Shown here piece after piece: positions 21,575-29,902 of a stretch of DNA of 33,240 bases. The stretch is taken from positions 1 through 33,240 of the forward strand of contig JACQGM010000395.1 of assembly GCA_016199585.1 (NCBI GenBank), in the 5' to 3' direction. A model generated the notes under the pieces. The model made no database searches. It saw only the letters and a program-made list of their open reading frames with translations, and had not been told where the DNA came from. A program made the translations under genes and the position numbers. Source of the stretch: Armatimonadota bacterium. GTDB lineage: Bacteria; Armatimonadota; JAAZEB01. How positions within the stretch are numbered: the first letter of the stretch is position 1; each line of letters begins with the position of its first letter.

Positions 21575-22813
21575 ATGGATATGCGGAAGGTGTTCCCTGT
21601 TCTCTTGGCCGTCGGCCTGCTGGCCGCGCTCCTGCCGGGGGTGCTCAGCGCCAGCCTGCGGCCCGGAGAGTGGCCCGACTGGCGCGGCCCCGCCCGCGAC
21701 GGGAAGTCGCCCGACCGGGGCCTGCTGAAAGCATGGCCGGAGGGCGGCCCGAAGCTCCTCTGGCAGGCCACCGGCATCGGCTCCGGCTACTCGACGGTGA
21801 CGGTTGCCGGCGGGATGGTCTACACCAGCGGCCTCGCGAATGACGAGCTGCGGATCTCCGCCTTCAGTATGAATGGCGAGCCGGCCTGGAGCGTGCCCTT
21901 CGGGCCGGAGTGTACGAACCGCCCCGGCGCCCGCTCGACGCCGGTGTTCGATGAAGGCCGCCTCTACATCGTCTCCGGCACCGGGCGCATCGGCTGCTTC
22001 GACGCGAAGAGCGGTGCCCGGCGGTGGTCCCGGGAGATGAGCGAGTTCGGTGGGAAGGCGCACGCCTGGGGCTATGCCGAGTCGCCCCTCATCTACGAGA
22101 ACTTGGTGATCGTCACGCCCGGCGGCCCGAGCTGCATCGTCGCTCTGGACAAGAAGACGGGGGAACAGGTCTGGGCGAGCAAAGGGGTCTCCATGCCGGC
22201 GCACTACGGCTCCTGCATCGCGGCCACCCACGCGGGCATCCCGATGATCATCGCCGGCACCGGGGGCGGCATCCTCGCGGTGAGCGCGAAGGATGGCTCG
22301 CTCCTCTGGCAGAATGACTTCTGCGCCAAGAACACGGCCAACATCCCCACTCCGGTCTACTCCGACGGCTACGTCTTCTGGGCAAACGGCTACCGCAAGG
22401 GGGGCATCTGCCTGAAGCTCACCGCCGCCAACGGCAGCGTCACCGCCGAGGAAGCCTGGCGCACCACGGAGATGGACTGCCAGATCGGCGGCTACGTTGT
22501 TCTGGACGGCGGCGTCTACGGCAACCACCGGAATGGCTGGACCTGCCTCGACCTGAAGACGGGCGAGGTGAAGTGGTTCGCCCGGGGGGTGGGCAAGGGC
22601 CAGATGTGCTACGCCGACGGGATGCTCTACCTCTTCAACGAGATGAACGGCACGGCGGGGCTGGCCGCCTTCTCACCGGACGGCCTGGAGATGAGGGGGC
22701 AGTTCCAGGTGGCGGGGCAGGGCACGAGCTGGGCCTACCCGGTCGTCACCGGCGGCCGGCTCTACCTCCGCTACGACGACAACCTCTACTGCTTCGATGT
22801 GAAGGCGGGGTAG
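21575..22813 (+). CDS. Secreted PQQ-like beta-propeller protein
   Basis: Signal-peptide-like start MDMRKVFPVLLAVGLLAALLPGVLSA; EWPDWRGPARDGKSPDRGLLKAWPEGGPKLLWQ and repeated W/G blade motifs (GQVW-type). Confidence 0.88.
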   Translation: MDMRKVFPVLLAVGLLAALLPGVLSASLRPGEWPDWRGPARDGKSPDRGLLKAWPEGGPKLLWQATGIGSGYSTVTVAGGMVYTSGLANDELRISAFSMNGEPAWSVPFGPECTNRPGARSTPVFDEGRLYIVSGTGRIGCFDAKSGARRWSREMSEFGGKAHAWGYAESPLIYENLVIVTPGGPSCIVALDKKTGEQVWASKGVSMPAHYGSCIAATHAGIPMIIAGTGGGILAVSAKDGSLLWQNDFCAKNTANIPTPVYSDGYVFWANGYRKGGICLKLTAANGSVTAEEAWRTTEMDCQIGGYVVLDGGVYGNHRNGWTCLDLKTGEVKWFARGVGKGQMCYADGMLYLFNEMNGTAGLAAFSPDGLEMRGQFQVAGQGTSWAYPVVTGGRLYLRYDDNLYCFDVKAG

Positions 22814-22820
22814 AACACGA

Positions 22821-22850
22821 GCCGCGAATGGACGCGGATGGACGCGAATG
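22821..22850. repeat. Array E: three 10-mers (GCCGCGAATG GACGCGGATG GACGCGAATG)
   Basis: Period of 10, 8 bp after stop codon of the beta-propeller gene. Confidence 0.75.
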
Positions 22851-22879
22851 AGCAGCGCGCTGGAGTGAAAGGGCAGTCT

Positions 22880-22960
22880 CCGTGTAGGGGCGGACCGCGT
22901 GTCCGCCCGGCACCGCGAGCGCGCCACACCCGGGCGGACACGCGGTCCGCCCCTACACGG
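22880..22960. repeat. REPIN-like element: perfect 31-bp inverted repeat (22880-22910 / 22930-22960), each arm a GTAG-headed hairpin
   Basis: GTAG + GGGCGGAC-CGCGT-GTCCGCCC at 22884-22908, and its exact reverse complement in the right arm; 19-bp spacer. Confidence 0.85.
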
Positions 22961-23029
22961 CCCGGTTTAGTCGTGGGGGTGCGTGTAGCCGGACCTGGCG
23001 GCACTGGCGCGCGTCATGGAGACCAACCG

Positions 23030-23358
23030 CGGCAGGAGTCCGCGACGCCGACCGGCACAAGGAGACGCGCCACTACCAGGCATGGCGCGATACCGTCGCC
23101 GGGCGGTCTGCGGACGACGGGGCGCCCGGACCCGTCGCAGTGGATGAGTTGCTCCGCCAGTGGGAGCACTACGAGAAGAGCGAGCCGGCGCGGGTCATCG
23201 CGGAGTACTCGCGCTTCTTCCGGGAGCACCAGCCGAGGAGCCCCGAGGACTCGATCCGCCTCTCGCTGCGCTTGGTCGGTCTCTACTACGACGGACAGAA
23301 AGACGCGCAGACGGCCGTGCAGCTCTGCGACTGGGCCTTGACGAGGTACCCGGGGCGG
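23030..23358 (+). pseudogene. Possible remnant of a helical-repeat/TPR-type protein
   Basis: DRHKETRHYQAWRDTVAG...VDELLRQWEHYEKSEPARVIAEYSRFFREHQPRSPEDSIRLSLRLVGLYYDGQKDAQTAVQLCDWALTRYPG looks protein-like, then becomes low-quality sequence; no convincing start or end. Confidence 0.4.
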
Positions 23359-23683
23359 GCGTCGCTGGCCGGCGTGGTGCGGGGGTGTCCCCCATCAGGG
23401 GGCGGCCCCCGTGCCCCCGTGCCTCGGAAGGAATCGAGCGTCTTCCACCCGAACGACGCACCCGAGGCGGAGGAGCGGCTGCCGGGGCCGGCCGTGACGG
23501 TATCGGCCGACCGGAGCCGCCGGGGGTCGGCGCAGCGCCCCGCCGGGTGGACCGATGCCCCGGAGCCGCGGGTGCTGGCCGGCACTGCGCATCCATGCGG
23601 AAGCCCATCGGGCACACCGGGGCTTGCGCAAGGCAGCCTGACAGCGGGATGAGAAGGCGGTCTGCGCCGGAGGTACTCGGACC

Positions 23684-24892
23684 ATGAAGCTCGCAATTGA
23701 TGGGGGAACCCCTGTTCGCGACACGCAGGCCCGGCCGTGGCCCGGGTGGCCGGTCTGGGATGAACGCGAGGAGCAGGCGCTGCTGGAGGTGCTCCGCTCT
23801 GGCCGCTGGGGGATCTGGGACGGCAGCCGCGGCGAGCGCTTCGCCGAGACGTTCGCGCGCTTCCAGGGCGCCGAGTACGGCGTGGTCAACACCAACGGCA
23901 CGGCCGCGCTCGAGATCGCCCTGCGCGCCGCCGGCCTGCAGATGGGCGACGAGGTGATCGTGCCCCCTTACACCTTCATCGCCACCGCGAGCGCGGTGCT
24001 GATGACCAACGGCGTGCCGGTGTTCGCGGATATTGACCCGGATACCTACAACCTCGACCCCAAGGCCGCCGAGGCCGCCATCACCCCGCGCACCCGCGCG
24101 ATCATCGCCGTACACATCGCCGGCTGCCCCGCCGACATGGACGCCCTCACCGCCCTCGCCTACGACAACAGCCTGATCCTCATCGAGGACTGCTGCCAGG
24201 CGCACGCGGCCGAGTGGGGAGGGCGGAAAGTGGGGTCCATCGGCGACATGGGCGCCTTCTCCTTCCAGTCCAGCAAGAACCTGAACGCCGGCGAAGGCGG
24301 CATCGTGGTGACCAACAGCCGGGAGTACTACGAGCGCTGCTGGTCCATCGTCAACGTCGGCCGCGCCATCGGGGGCGCCTGGTACGACCACCCCTTCCTC
24401 GGCAGCAACTACCGCATGACGGAGTTCCAGGCCGCTCTGCTGGAGGCGCAGTTCACCCGTCTTCCCGAGCAGACGGAGCATCGCTGGCGGAACGCGCAGA
24501 TCCTCAACCACCGCCTGGCGGACATCCCCGGCATCCGCCCGATGAAGGTGGACGAGCGCGTGACGGTGCACGCCTGCCATCTCTACGTGTTCCGGGTGGA
24601 CGAGAGCGCCCCGGGCGGCATGACCCGCGCCCGCTTCATCGAGGCGCTCAACGCCGAGGGCGTGCCGTGCAGCGCCGGCTACGTGCCCCTCTACCGAAAC
24701 CACCTCTTCCGCACGCACAACACCGTCGCGGCCACGCGGATGGACTACGCGAAGCTGCGGCTGCCAGTGGCGGAGCGCGCCTGCGACCACGAAGCGGTCT
24801 GGCTGGCGCAGCCGATGCTGCTGGGCACTCCCGAGGACGTGCAGGACATCGTGGACGCGGTGGCCAAGGTGCAGCGGGCGGCGGTCGGCTGA
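23684..24892 (+). CDS. DegT/DnrJ/EryC1/StrS family PLP-dependent aminotransferase
   Basis: VNTNGTAALEIALRAAGLQMGDEVIVPPYTFIATASAVL, LIEDCCQAHAAEWGGRKVGSIGDMGAFSFQSSKNLNAGEGGIVVTN. Confidence 0.95.
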   Translation: MKLAIDGGTPVRDTQARPWPGWPVWDEREEQALLEVLRSGRWGIWDGSRGERFAETFARFQGAEYGVVNTNGTAALEIALRAAGLQMGDEVIVPPYTFIATASAVLMTNGVPVFADIDPDTYNLDPKAAEAAITPRTRAIIAVHIAGCPADMDALTALAYDNSLILIEDCCQAHAAEWGGRKVGSIGDMGAFSFQSSKNLNAGEGGIVVTNSREYYERCWSIVNVGRAIGGAWYDHPFLGSNYRMTEFQAALLEAQFTRLPEQTEHRWRNAQILNHRLADIPGIRPMKVDERVTVHACHLYVFRVDESAPGGMTRARFIEALNAEGVPCSAGYVPLYRNHLFRTHNTVAATRMDYAKLRLPVAERACDHEAVWLAQPMLLGTPEDVQDIVDAVAKVQRAAVG

Positions 24893-24905
24893 ACGGCGCC
24901 CGCCC

Positions 24906-25880
24906 TCACACCGGCTCGAGAGACGAGAGGAGCCGCGCGCGGGTGGTGGTCGCCACGCAGACCACCTGGTCGGCGCCGCCGTAGTAGACCAGGTACTGAT
25001 CGCCGCGCTCCACGAGGCCGCACGCGAAGACCACGTTGCGGACGAGGCCCTGGCGCTCGCAGTCCGCTTCCGGCTCCAGGATCGGCCGGGGCGAGCGCGC
25101 AATGACACGCGACGGGTCGTCGGCGTCGAAGAGGGCGACCCCGAGCTGGTAGATACGGTGGCCGTCTGCCACGCGCGTGCCGTGGTAGATCATCAGCCAG
25201 CCCTCGGGGATCCGGATCGGCGGCGCGCCCGCGCCGATGCGGTCGGAGTCCCAGGAGCCGGCGCGGGGTCCCATCACCCGGCGGTGGCCGTGCCAGCGGC
25301 GCAGGTCGTCGGACCAGGCGATCCAGATCTCCGGGTAGGGACGGTGGAACATCGCAAAGCGGCCGCCGATCTCCTCCGGAAAGAGCACGGCGTTCTTGGA
25401 GTCGCGGTCGGGAATGACGATGCCGATCCGCTCCACCCGCTGGAAGTCATCCGTCACGGCGAGGGCGACGCGAACGCGCCAGGGCGTTCCCAGATCCCAG
25501 GGCCGCGGCGGGCGGCCATCATCGTAGATGGAAGCGGCGGTGAAGGTGATGTAGTGGCGCCCGCCCAGGGGCGTCAGGCGAGGGTCCTCCACGCCGACGC
25601 GCTCCTCGAAGCAATCGGGCAGCGGCGAGAGGAGCGGCACGGGCGCGCGGTGCGCCACGCGGAAGCCGTCGTCGCTCACCGCGTGCCCCAGGCGCGAGAC
25701 TCCCTTCCGATCAATCGCGCGGTAGACGATGTGTACCCTACCGTCGTGCGCGACGGCGGCCGGGTTGCAGACGGCGGCGCTCTCCCACGCGTTCCGGGTG
25801 GGCGCCAGAATCGGGTTGCCGACATATCGTTCCAGGACCAATGCTCCAGAATCTCCCTCCAACAGACGGGGCACGCCCAC
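24906..25880 (-). CDS. GH130 family glycosidase / beta-mannoside phosphorylase-like (exact start uncertain)
   Basis: NPILAPTRNAWESAAVCNPAAVAHDGRVHIVYRA, GVEDPRLTPLGGRHYITFTA, KNAVLFPEEIGGRFAMFHRP, WDSDRIGAGAPPIRIPEGWLMIYHG. Confidence 0.92.
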   Translation of the reverse strand: MGVPRLLEGDSGALVLERYVGNPILAPTRNAWESAAVCNPAAVAHDGRVHIVYRAIDRKGVSRLGHAVSDDGFRVAHRAPVPLLSPLPDCFEERVGVEDPRLTPLGGRHYITFTAASIYDDGRPPRPWDLGTPWRVRVALAVTDDFQRVERIGIVIPDRDSKNAVLFPEEIGGRFAMFHRPYPEIWIAWSDDLRRWHGHRRVMGPRAGSWDSDRIGAGAPPIRIPEGWLMIYHGTRVADGHRIYQLGVALFDADDPSRVIARSPRPILEPEADCERQGLVRNVVFACGLVERGDQYLVYYGGADQVVCVATTTRARLLSSLEPV

Positions 25881-25898
25881 ACCGGGCGCCCCGATGCC

Positions 25899-25927
25899 AT
25901 TCTACCATGCCGGCGGCAGCCTGTCAC
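25899..25927 (-). promoter_or_regulatory. Promoter-like GTGACA-N17-TAGAAT upstream of GH130 gene
   Basis: Minus strand GTGACA (25927-25922), 17-nt spacer, TAGAAT (25904-25899). Confidence 0.5.
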
Positions 25928-26129
25928 CTCCCGGTTCGTCGGTGCCCGCGCGCTGCCTCTCCTGATCCCCCGTCGGGATGAAGGTTTGCGATGGACATGA
26001 CGTCTAAAGGGATGTGGGAGGCAGCGGAGGCATTCTCCCTATGAGGGCAGACCGTGAGCCGGACATTGGCCCGGTCGGGGAAAGGCTGCACCGCCAAGTA
26101 CCACGCCGGGGTAAGGAGGCGGATTCTAC

Positions 26130-26154
26130 GTAGGGGCGGAGCGCGTCTCCGCCC
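26130..26154 (+). repeat. Dispersed GTAG-headed hairpin, second copy of the REP-like family
   Basis: GTAG + GGGCGGAG-CGCGT-CTCCGCCC; same loop and flank (GGCttCGaGCGCGC..CACACC) as 22884-22930, with a paired C->G / G->C change. Confidence 0.75.
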
Positions 26155-26267
26155 GGCTTCGAGCGCGCGCCACACCAGGGCCGACAGGGTCGTTGGCTAA
26201 GGGCGGATGCCAGGGCGGAAGCTGCGTCACTTGATCTCTGACGGTTCCTTGCCGCCGAAAAAACCGC

Positions 26268-26296
26268 TTGACAACAACTCGGACACGGAGTATAAT
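26268..26296 (+). promoter_or_regulatory. Consensus sigma70-type promoter TTGACA-N17-TATAAT
   Basis: TTGACA 26268-26273, 17-nt spacer, TATAAT 26291-26296, followed by a ~290-nt leader. Confidence 0.85.
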
Positions 26297-26584
26297 GATA
26301 TTGGTGCTTTTCAGGCGCCTGTCAGGCGACCGTCTGTCCGGCTCGGGTGTTTCTCTCGGGCACTGTCGTCTGCCCCTCACTGCGAGCCGGCCCGGCCCGT
26401 GCGCCGCAGCCGCGCGCACCCCGAAGCGCAGGGGTGCGTCCCCGCACGCGCGCTGCCCGTCCTGACCGTTGGTCAGGTGAGCCATCTTGACCAACACTTC
26501 GGTCTCACCGTCTCCTGCCGCGCACCCGCGGCGGAGCCCGCCAGGGTTCTCGTTCTGTTCCATCTCAGAAATGGGAGACGGGCC

Positions 26585-28539
26585 GTGAAAACCACAAAGA
26601 TTTGTACCCCCCCCGCAGCCGCCTGCTGACGGCTGTCCTCGTCTGTCTCCTGTCAGTGGTAGCCGTGCGCGCTGACGCCCAGCACACGCACCACTGGTAC
26701 GCCTACTCAGCGCCGGAGTTCTATGGACCGACGGTTTCGGCGGAGTACGTCCGGAAGGCCACCACGGCCGCGCCGCAGTACGTCGGCCTGTATTGGGGCA
26801 TCTACCAGGACTACGACATGTGCTCGCTGGACGGCATAGCGGAAGACCCCGAGTGCCCCGCTCCGTTCTACGGCTTCGCCACCAACGACGCGAAGCCCGT
26901 GGCCTGGTCGGACAACGGCGCCGGCGGCACTTTCGGGAAGCTTGTGGGAAGCACCTTCACCGCACTCGGTAGTGGCGTAAGTGCCGATGAGGTGGACACC
27001 TACCGACTCCCCACGACCCCCTGCGCCATCCAGATCCAGATGCAGGTGGATGACTTCCAGCCCACGACTGAGGACCCGAATGTCTCCAGTTACAACGACG
27101 GTGCGGTCTGGAGCGATCCGGTCGAGTTCACGGTGTGGGAGTTCACGATCGACAACCCCGTCGGCAGTTGGGTGCCCGCGCTCAACGCGTCGCGCACCTT
27201 CACCGCCGAGATCCGACCGCTAACCGACCACGCCAGCAACTCGATGGCGCGCGTCATCACGTTTCGCATCACCCCGTGTTCCCAGGAAGAGGGCTACTGC
27301 CTCAACGCCAACCGGAATGAGGGCGACGACTACGACACCGAAGGGAACGACCTGAAGTTCATCCCGGCCCTCAACGAGGACCTGGACGTCACCAGCACGG
27401 ACGCACCCGCCGGCCGCCACTATGACCAGGCGGCGACGCCCGGCTCGGAGACGGATGCCACGGCGACCGTCACCTGCCTCGACTATGGCGCCTACGGAGA
27501 GGTAAGCGCGCTGGCCGTCCTCTTCGACGCGGAGTACACCAACGCGCACGTGGAGGGGGCCCTGGCGAACTCCTCCGTGCAGATGCCGACCGATGTGCTG
27601 CCTGCGGCGCAGGGCCAGCAGCCTGCAGGGAACCACATCGCTGATGCATCTTCCCACGACGGCAGTGGCGCCGCCGGAAACGAAGACGACGACGACCCGG
27701 AAGGGGACGGCACCCCCGGCGACCGGCTGTCGCGCTACGAGGAGTACCGCGGACTGAAGGTCAATGCCTCGTGGACCCAGTTGGACCCCACTCGCAAAGA
27801 CGTCTTCATTCGGAATGTCCACGGGCTTGACGCCAGTGCGTTGACGACGGAGAACCTGGGGGCTCCCGTCCACTACATGCAGGCCACAGAGGTCGATGAC
27901 TATCGCGCGATCAATTTCAAGTACAGCACCTACCACCTGGGCGCGCAGACGGCGATACGGATCATCAACGGCGAGTACAACAACAACGGGGACTGGGGCG
28001 CGTCCCACGCGATTGGCAGGTCCGTCCCGAACAACGAGGACTTCTGTAAGGTCTATGTCGACCTGATCAATGCCGACGCAGGACCGCCGAGTCCGCGCCT
28101 GGACGGCGGCATCGGCTCCTCCGACACGACCATTCAGGTAGACGACACGTATGACTACCAGAACACCACGGAGCACGGAGTCGGGGGCCACTTCAAGATC
28201 GATAGTGAGGTGGTGGCCTACACGAACAAGTCTGCGACGCAGTTCACCGGCTGTTCGCGTGGGCAGGGGGGCACCACTGCCGCCTCGCACGCCGATGAGG
28301 CCAAGGTGACATGGTTCGCCTATCCCAACTACCAGATCCGGTCCACGTTCGCCCACGAGGCGGGGCATCTGATGGAGTTGGAGCACATGCCCGATTTCTG
28401 GGAGACCGGTGGTTGGCACAACATCATGAACCTGTCCCTGCTCGCCGGGGCGACGGTGGGCAACGGCGACTGGCACGTGTTTCGAGATGCCGGGCGCGGT
28501 GAAGACGCCCTCGAAGACGAATTCTGCGTGGTGCCGTGA
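26585..28539 (+). CDS. Secreted metzincin-like metalloprotease; likely GTG start at 26585 separated from main ORF (26602..28539) by a poly-C frameshift
   Basis: ORF 26602-28539 carries signal-peptide core LLTAVLVCLLSVVAVRADAQ, zinc motif HEAGHLMELEH and downstream IMN Met-turn; GTG AAA ACC ACA AAG with upstream GGGAGA fits a start but is one C out of frame. Confidence 0.75.
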
Positions 28540-28578
28540 CGGCAGACTACACCGGTGCGGTCGGAAGGAGAATGACAG

Positions 28579-29658
28579 ATGCGTAGCCCAACCAGTTTCA
28601 GGTTCTCACTGATGGCGCTGGCGTTGGTACTTGCCCTGGCCGTGCCCGCCGCGATGCGCGCAGTCAGGGCGCAGGCGCCACAGGTGCAGGTCCTCTTGAC
28701 TCTGCCCAAGGACACCTATCTCTACTGGGAGGAGATCCCGTTGCGGATCACAATCACGAATACAGGGCTCGCCGCGGAGCCGCTTCGTCTGCCAGAAGCG
28801 CGGGCTTCCGTGGATTTCGAAGTAGTGGATGCGGTGACCGGGCGCCCCGCCGTCTCCACCATCAAGAGGCGGGGCCCGCGGCCGGTGCGGCAACTCCACA
28901 TGTACACAGCGCCCCCTGTCGAGCAGGGCCGGCCGAGTCCGCCGCCGCCTAAGCTGAAACTCCAGAAGACGGCGGCCCACGCGTCGAGCAAGCATACTCG
29001 AGCGCAACCGATGCCCGCCGGGAAGCAGGCGGAGCCCCGAGAGACCGCCACAGGCCCGAAGTCACGATCGGCGCCGAGAACCGCGCTCCTGGCGGTGCTG
29101 GGCCCCGGCGAGAGCGCCGTGTCGGACTACGAGCTCCTGGAGAAGTACGGGACGATCCAGCCGGGCCGCTACGCCCTGCGCGGTATCTACGCCACCGAAG
29201 GGGCGACGGTGACGACCGAGTGGATCCCCTTCGTGGTGCAGCCTCTGCCCCCGGCGGAGCAGGAGGCGATGCACATGTACCGGCGGGTCATGGATGCCCC
29301 GGACAACCCAAGCGCACTGGCGGCGGGGGCGGATCTCCTGCGGCGCTTCCCGCACAGCATCTTCGTCCGCAAGGCAGGAAGGAGGATGTTGGAAGCCGCC
29401 AGCGGCCCGAACGGCGACCCGCGCGCCGACTGGGAGACAGCGGCGCAACTGGCGCAGTGGCTGCGCCAGGGAGCCGTCTGGCACGGCGAGTACAACGCGC
29501 TCGGGATGTTCCTGGCCAAGGCATGGTGGCACCTCGGCTACCGCGCCGAAGCGGAGGCGCTGATGCGCTCCAACCCCATGGCCAACCCGGAGATCGCCAT
29601 GAAGAACTGGCGGAAGGCCGCCGAGAAGTGGGCGGCCGGGGGCGGCGGCGCGCCGTAG
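28579..29658 (+). CDS. Secreted protein of unknown function with N-terminal Ig-like region
   Basis: Signal-peptide-like FRFSLMALALVLALAVPAAMRAVRAQ; LPKDTYLYWEEIPLRITITNTGLAAEPLRLPEA typical of beta-sandwich domains. Confidence 0.7.
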   Translation: MRSPTSFRFSLMALALVLALAVPAAMRAVRAQAPQVQVLLTLPKDTYLYWEEIPLRITITNTGLAAEPLRLPEARASVDFEVVDAVTGRPAVSTIKRRGPRPVRQLHMYTAPPVEQGRPSPPPPKLKLQKTAAHASSKHTRAQPMPAGKQAEPRETATGPKSRSAPRTALLAVLGPGESAVSDYELLEKYGTIQPGRYALRGIYATEGATVTTEWIPFVVQPLPPAEQEAMHMYRRVMDAPDNPSALAAGADLLRRFPHSIFVRKAGRRMLEAASGPNGDPRADWETAAQLAQWLRQGAVWHGEYNALGMFLAKAWWHLGYRAEAEALMRSNPMANPEIAMKNWRKAAEKWAAGGGGAP

Positions 29659-29782
29659 GCGTCGCTCCGGTGTGGCGGGAGGAGGTGGGGCGCCACGGCA
29701 GACGGGCATCCTGCGCCGGTGACGTTGTCGCGATGGCGCCTGCGTCACGGGACCAGGGCCGGCGCCTGATGGCCCGGAAACA

Positions 29783-29801
29783 GTAGGGCGCACCGCGTGC
29801 G
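29783..29801 (+). repeat. Degenerate third GTAG-headed hairpin (GTAGGGCGCACCGCGTGCG)
   Basis: GTAG followed by CGCAC-CGC-GTGCG; shares ACCGCGTG core with 22884 copy. Confidence 0.4.
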
Positions 29802-29861
29802 GTGGGGGAGGTGAGGGGCATCCCCGCGCCTCCCCCGACCGAGCGATGCCCGGCATCCTCC

Positions 29862-29891
29862 TTGACGCAGGAGCGCCCCCTCCCCTATAAT
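29862..29891 (+). promoter_or_regulatory. Promoter-like TTGACG-N18-TATAAT
   Basis: TTGACG 29862-29867, 18-nt spacer, TATAAT 29886-29891, only ~11 nt before the GTG at 29903. Confidence 0.7.
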
Positions 29892-29902
29892 AGAAAGCGG
29901 GG

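Noticed and set aside
23195-25108. 637-aa minus-strand ORF
   Set aside because: Antisense to the clear DegT-family gene; no recognisable motifs.
28095-28316. Prophage fragment
   Set aside because: Only one tail-like module inside a larger secreted protein; no other phage genes nearby.
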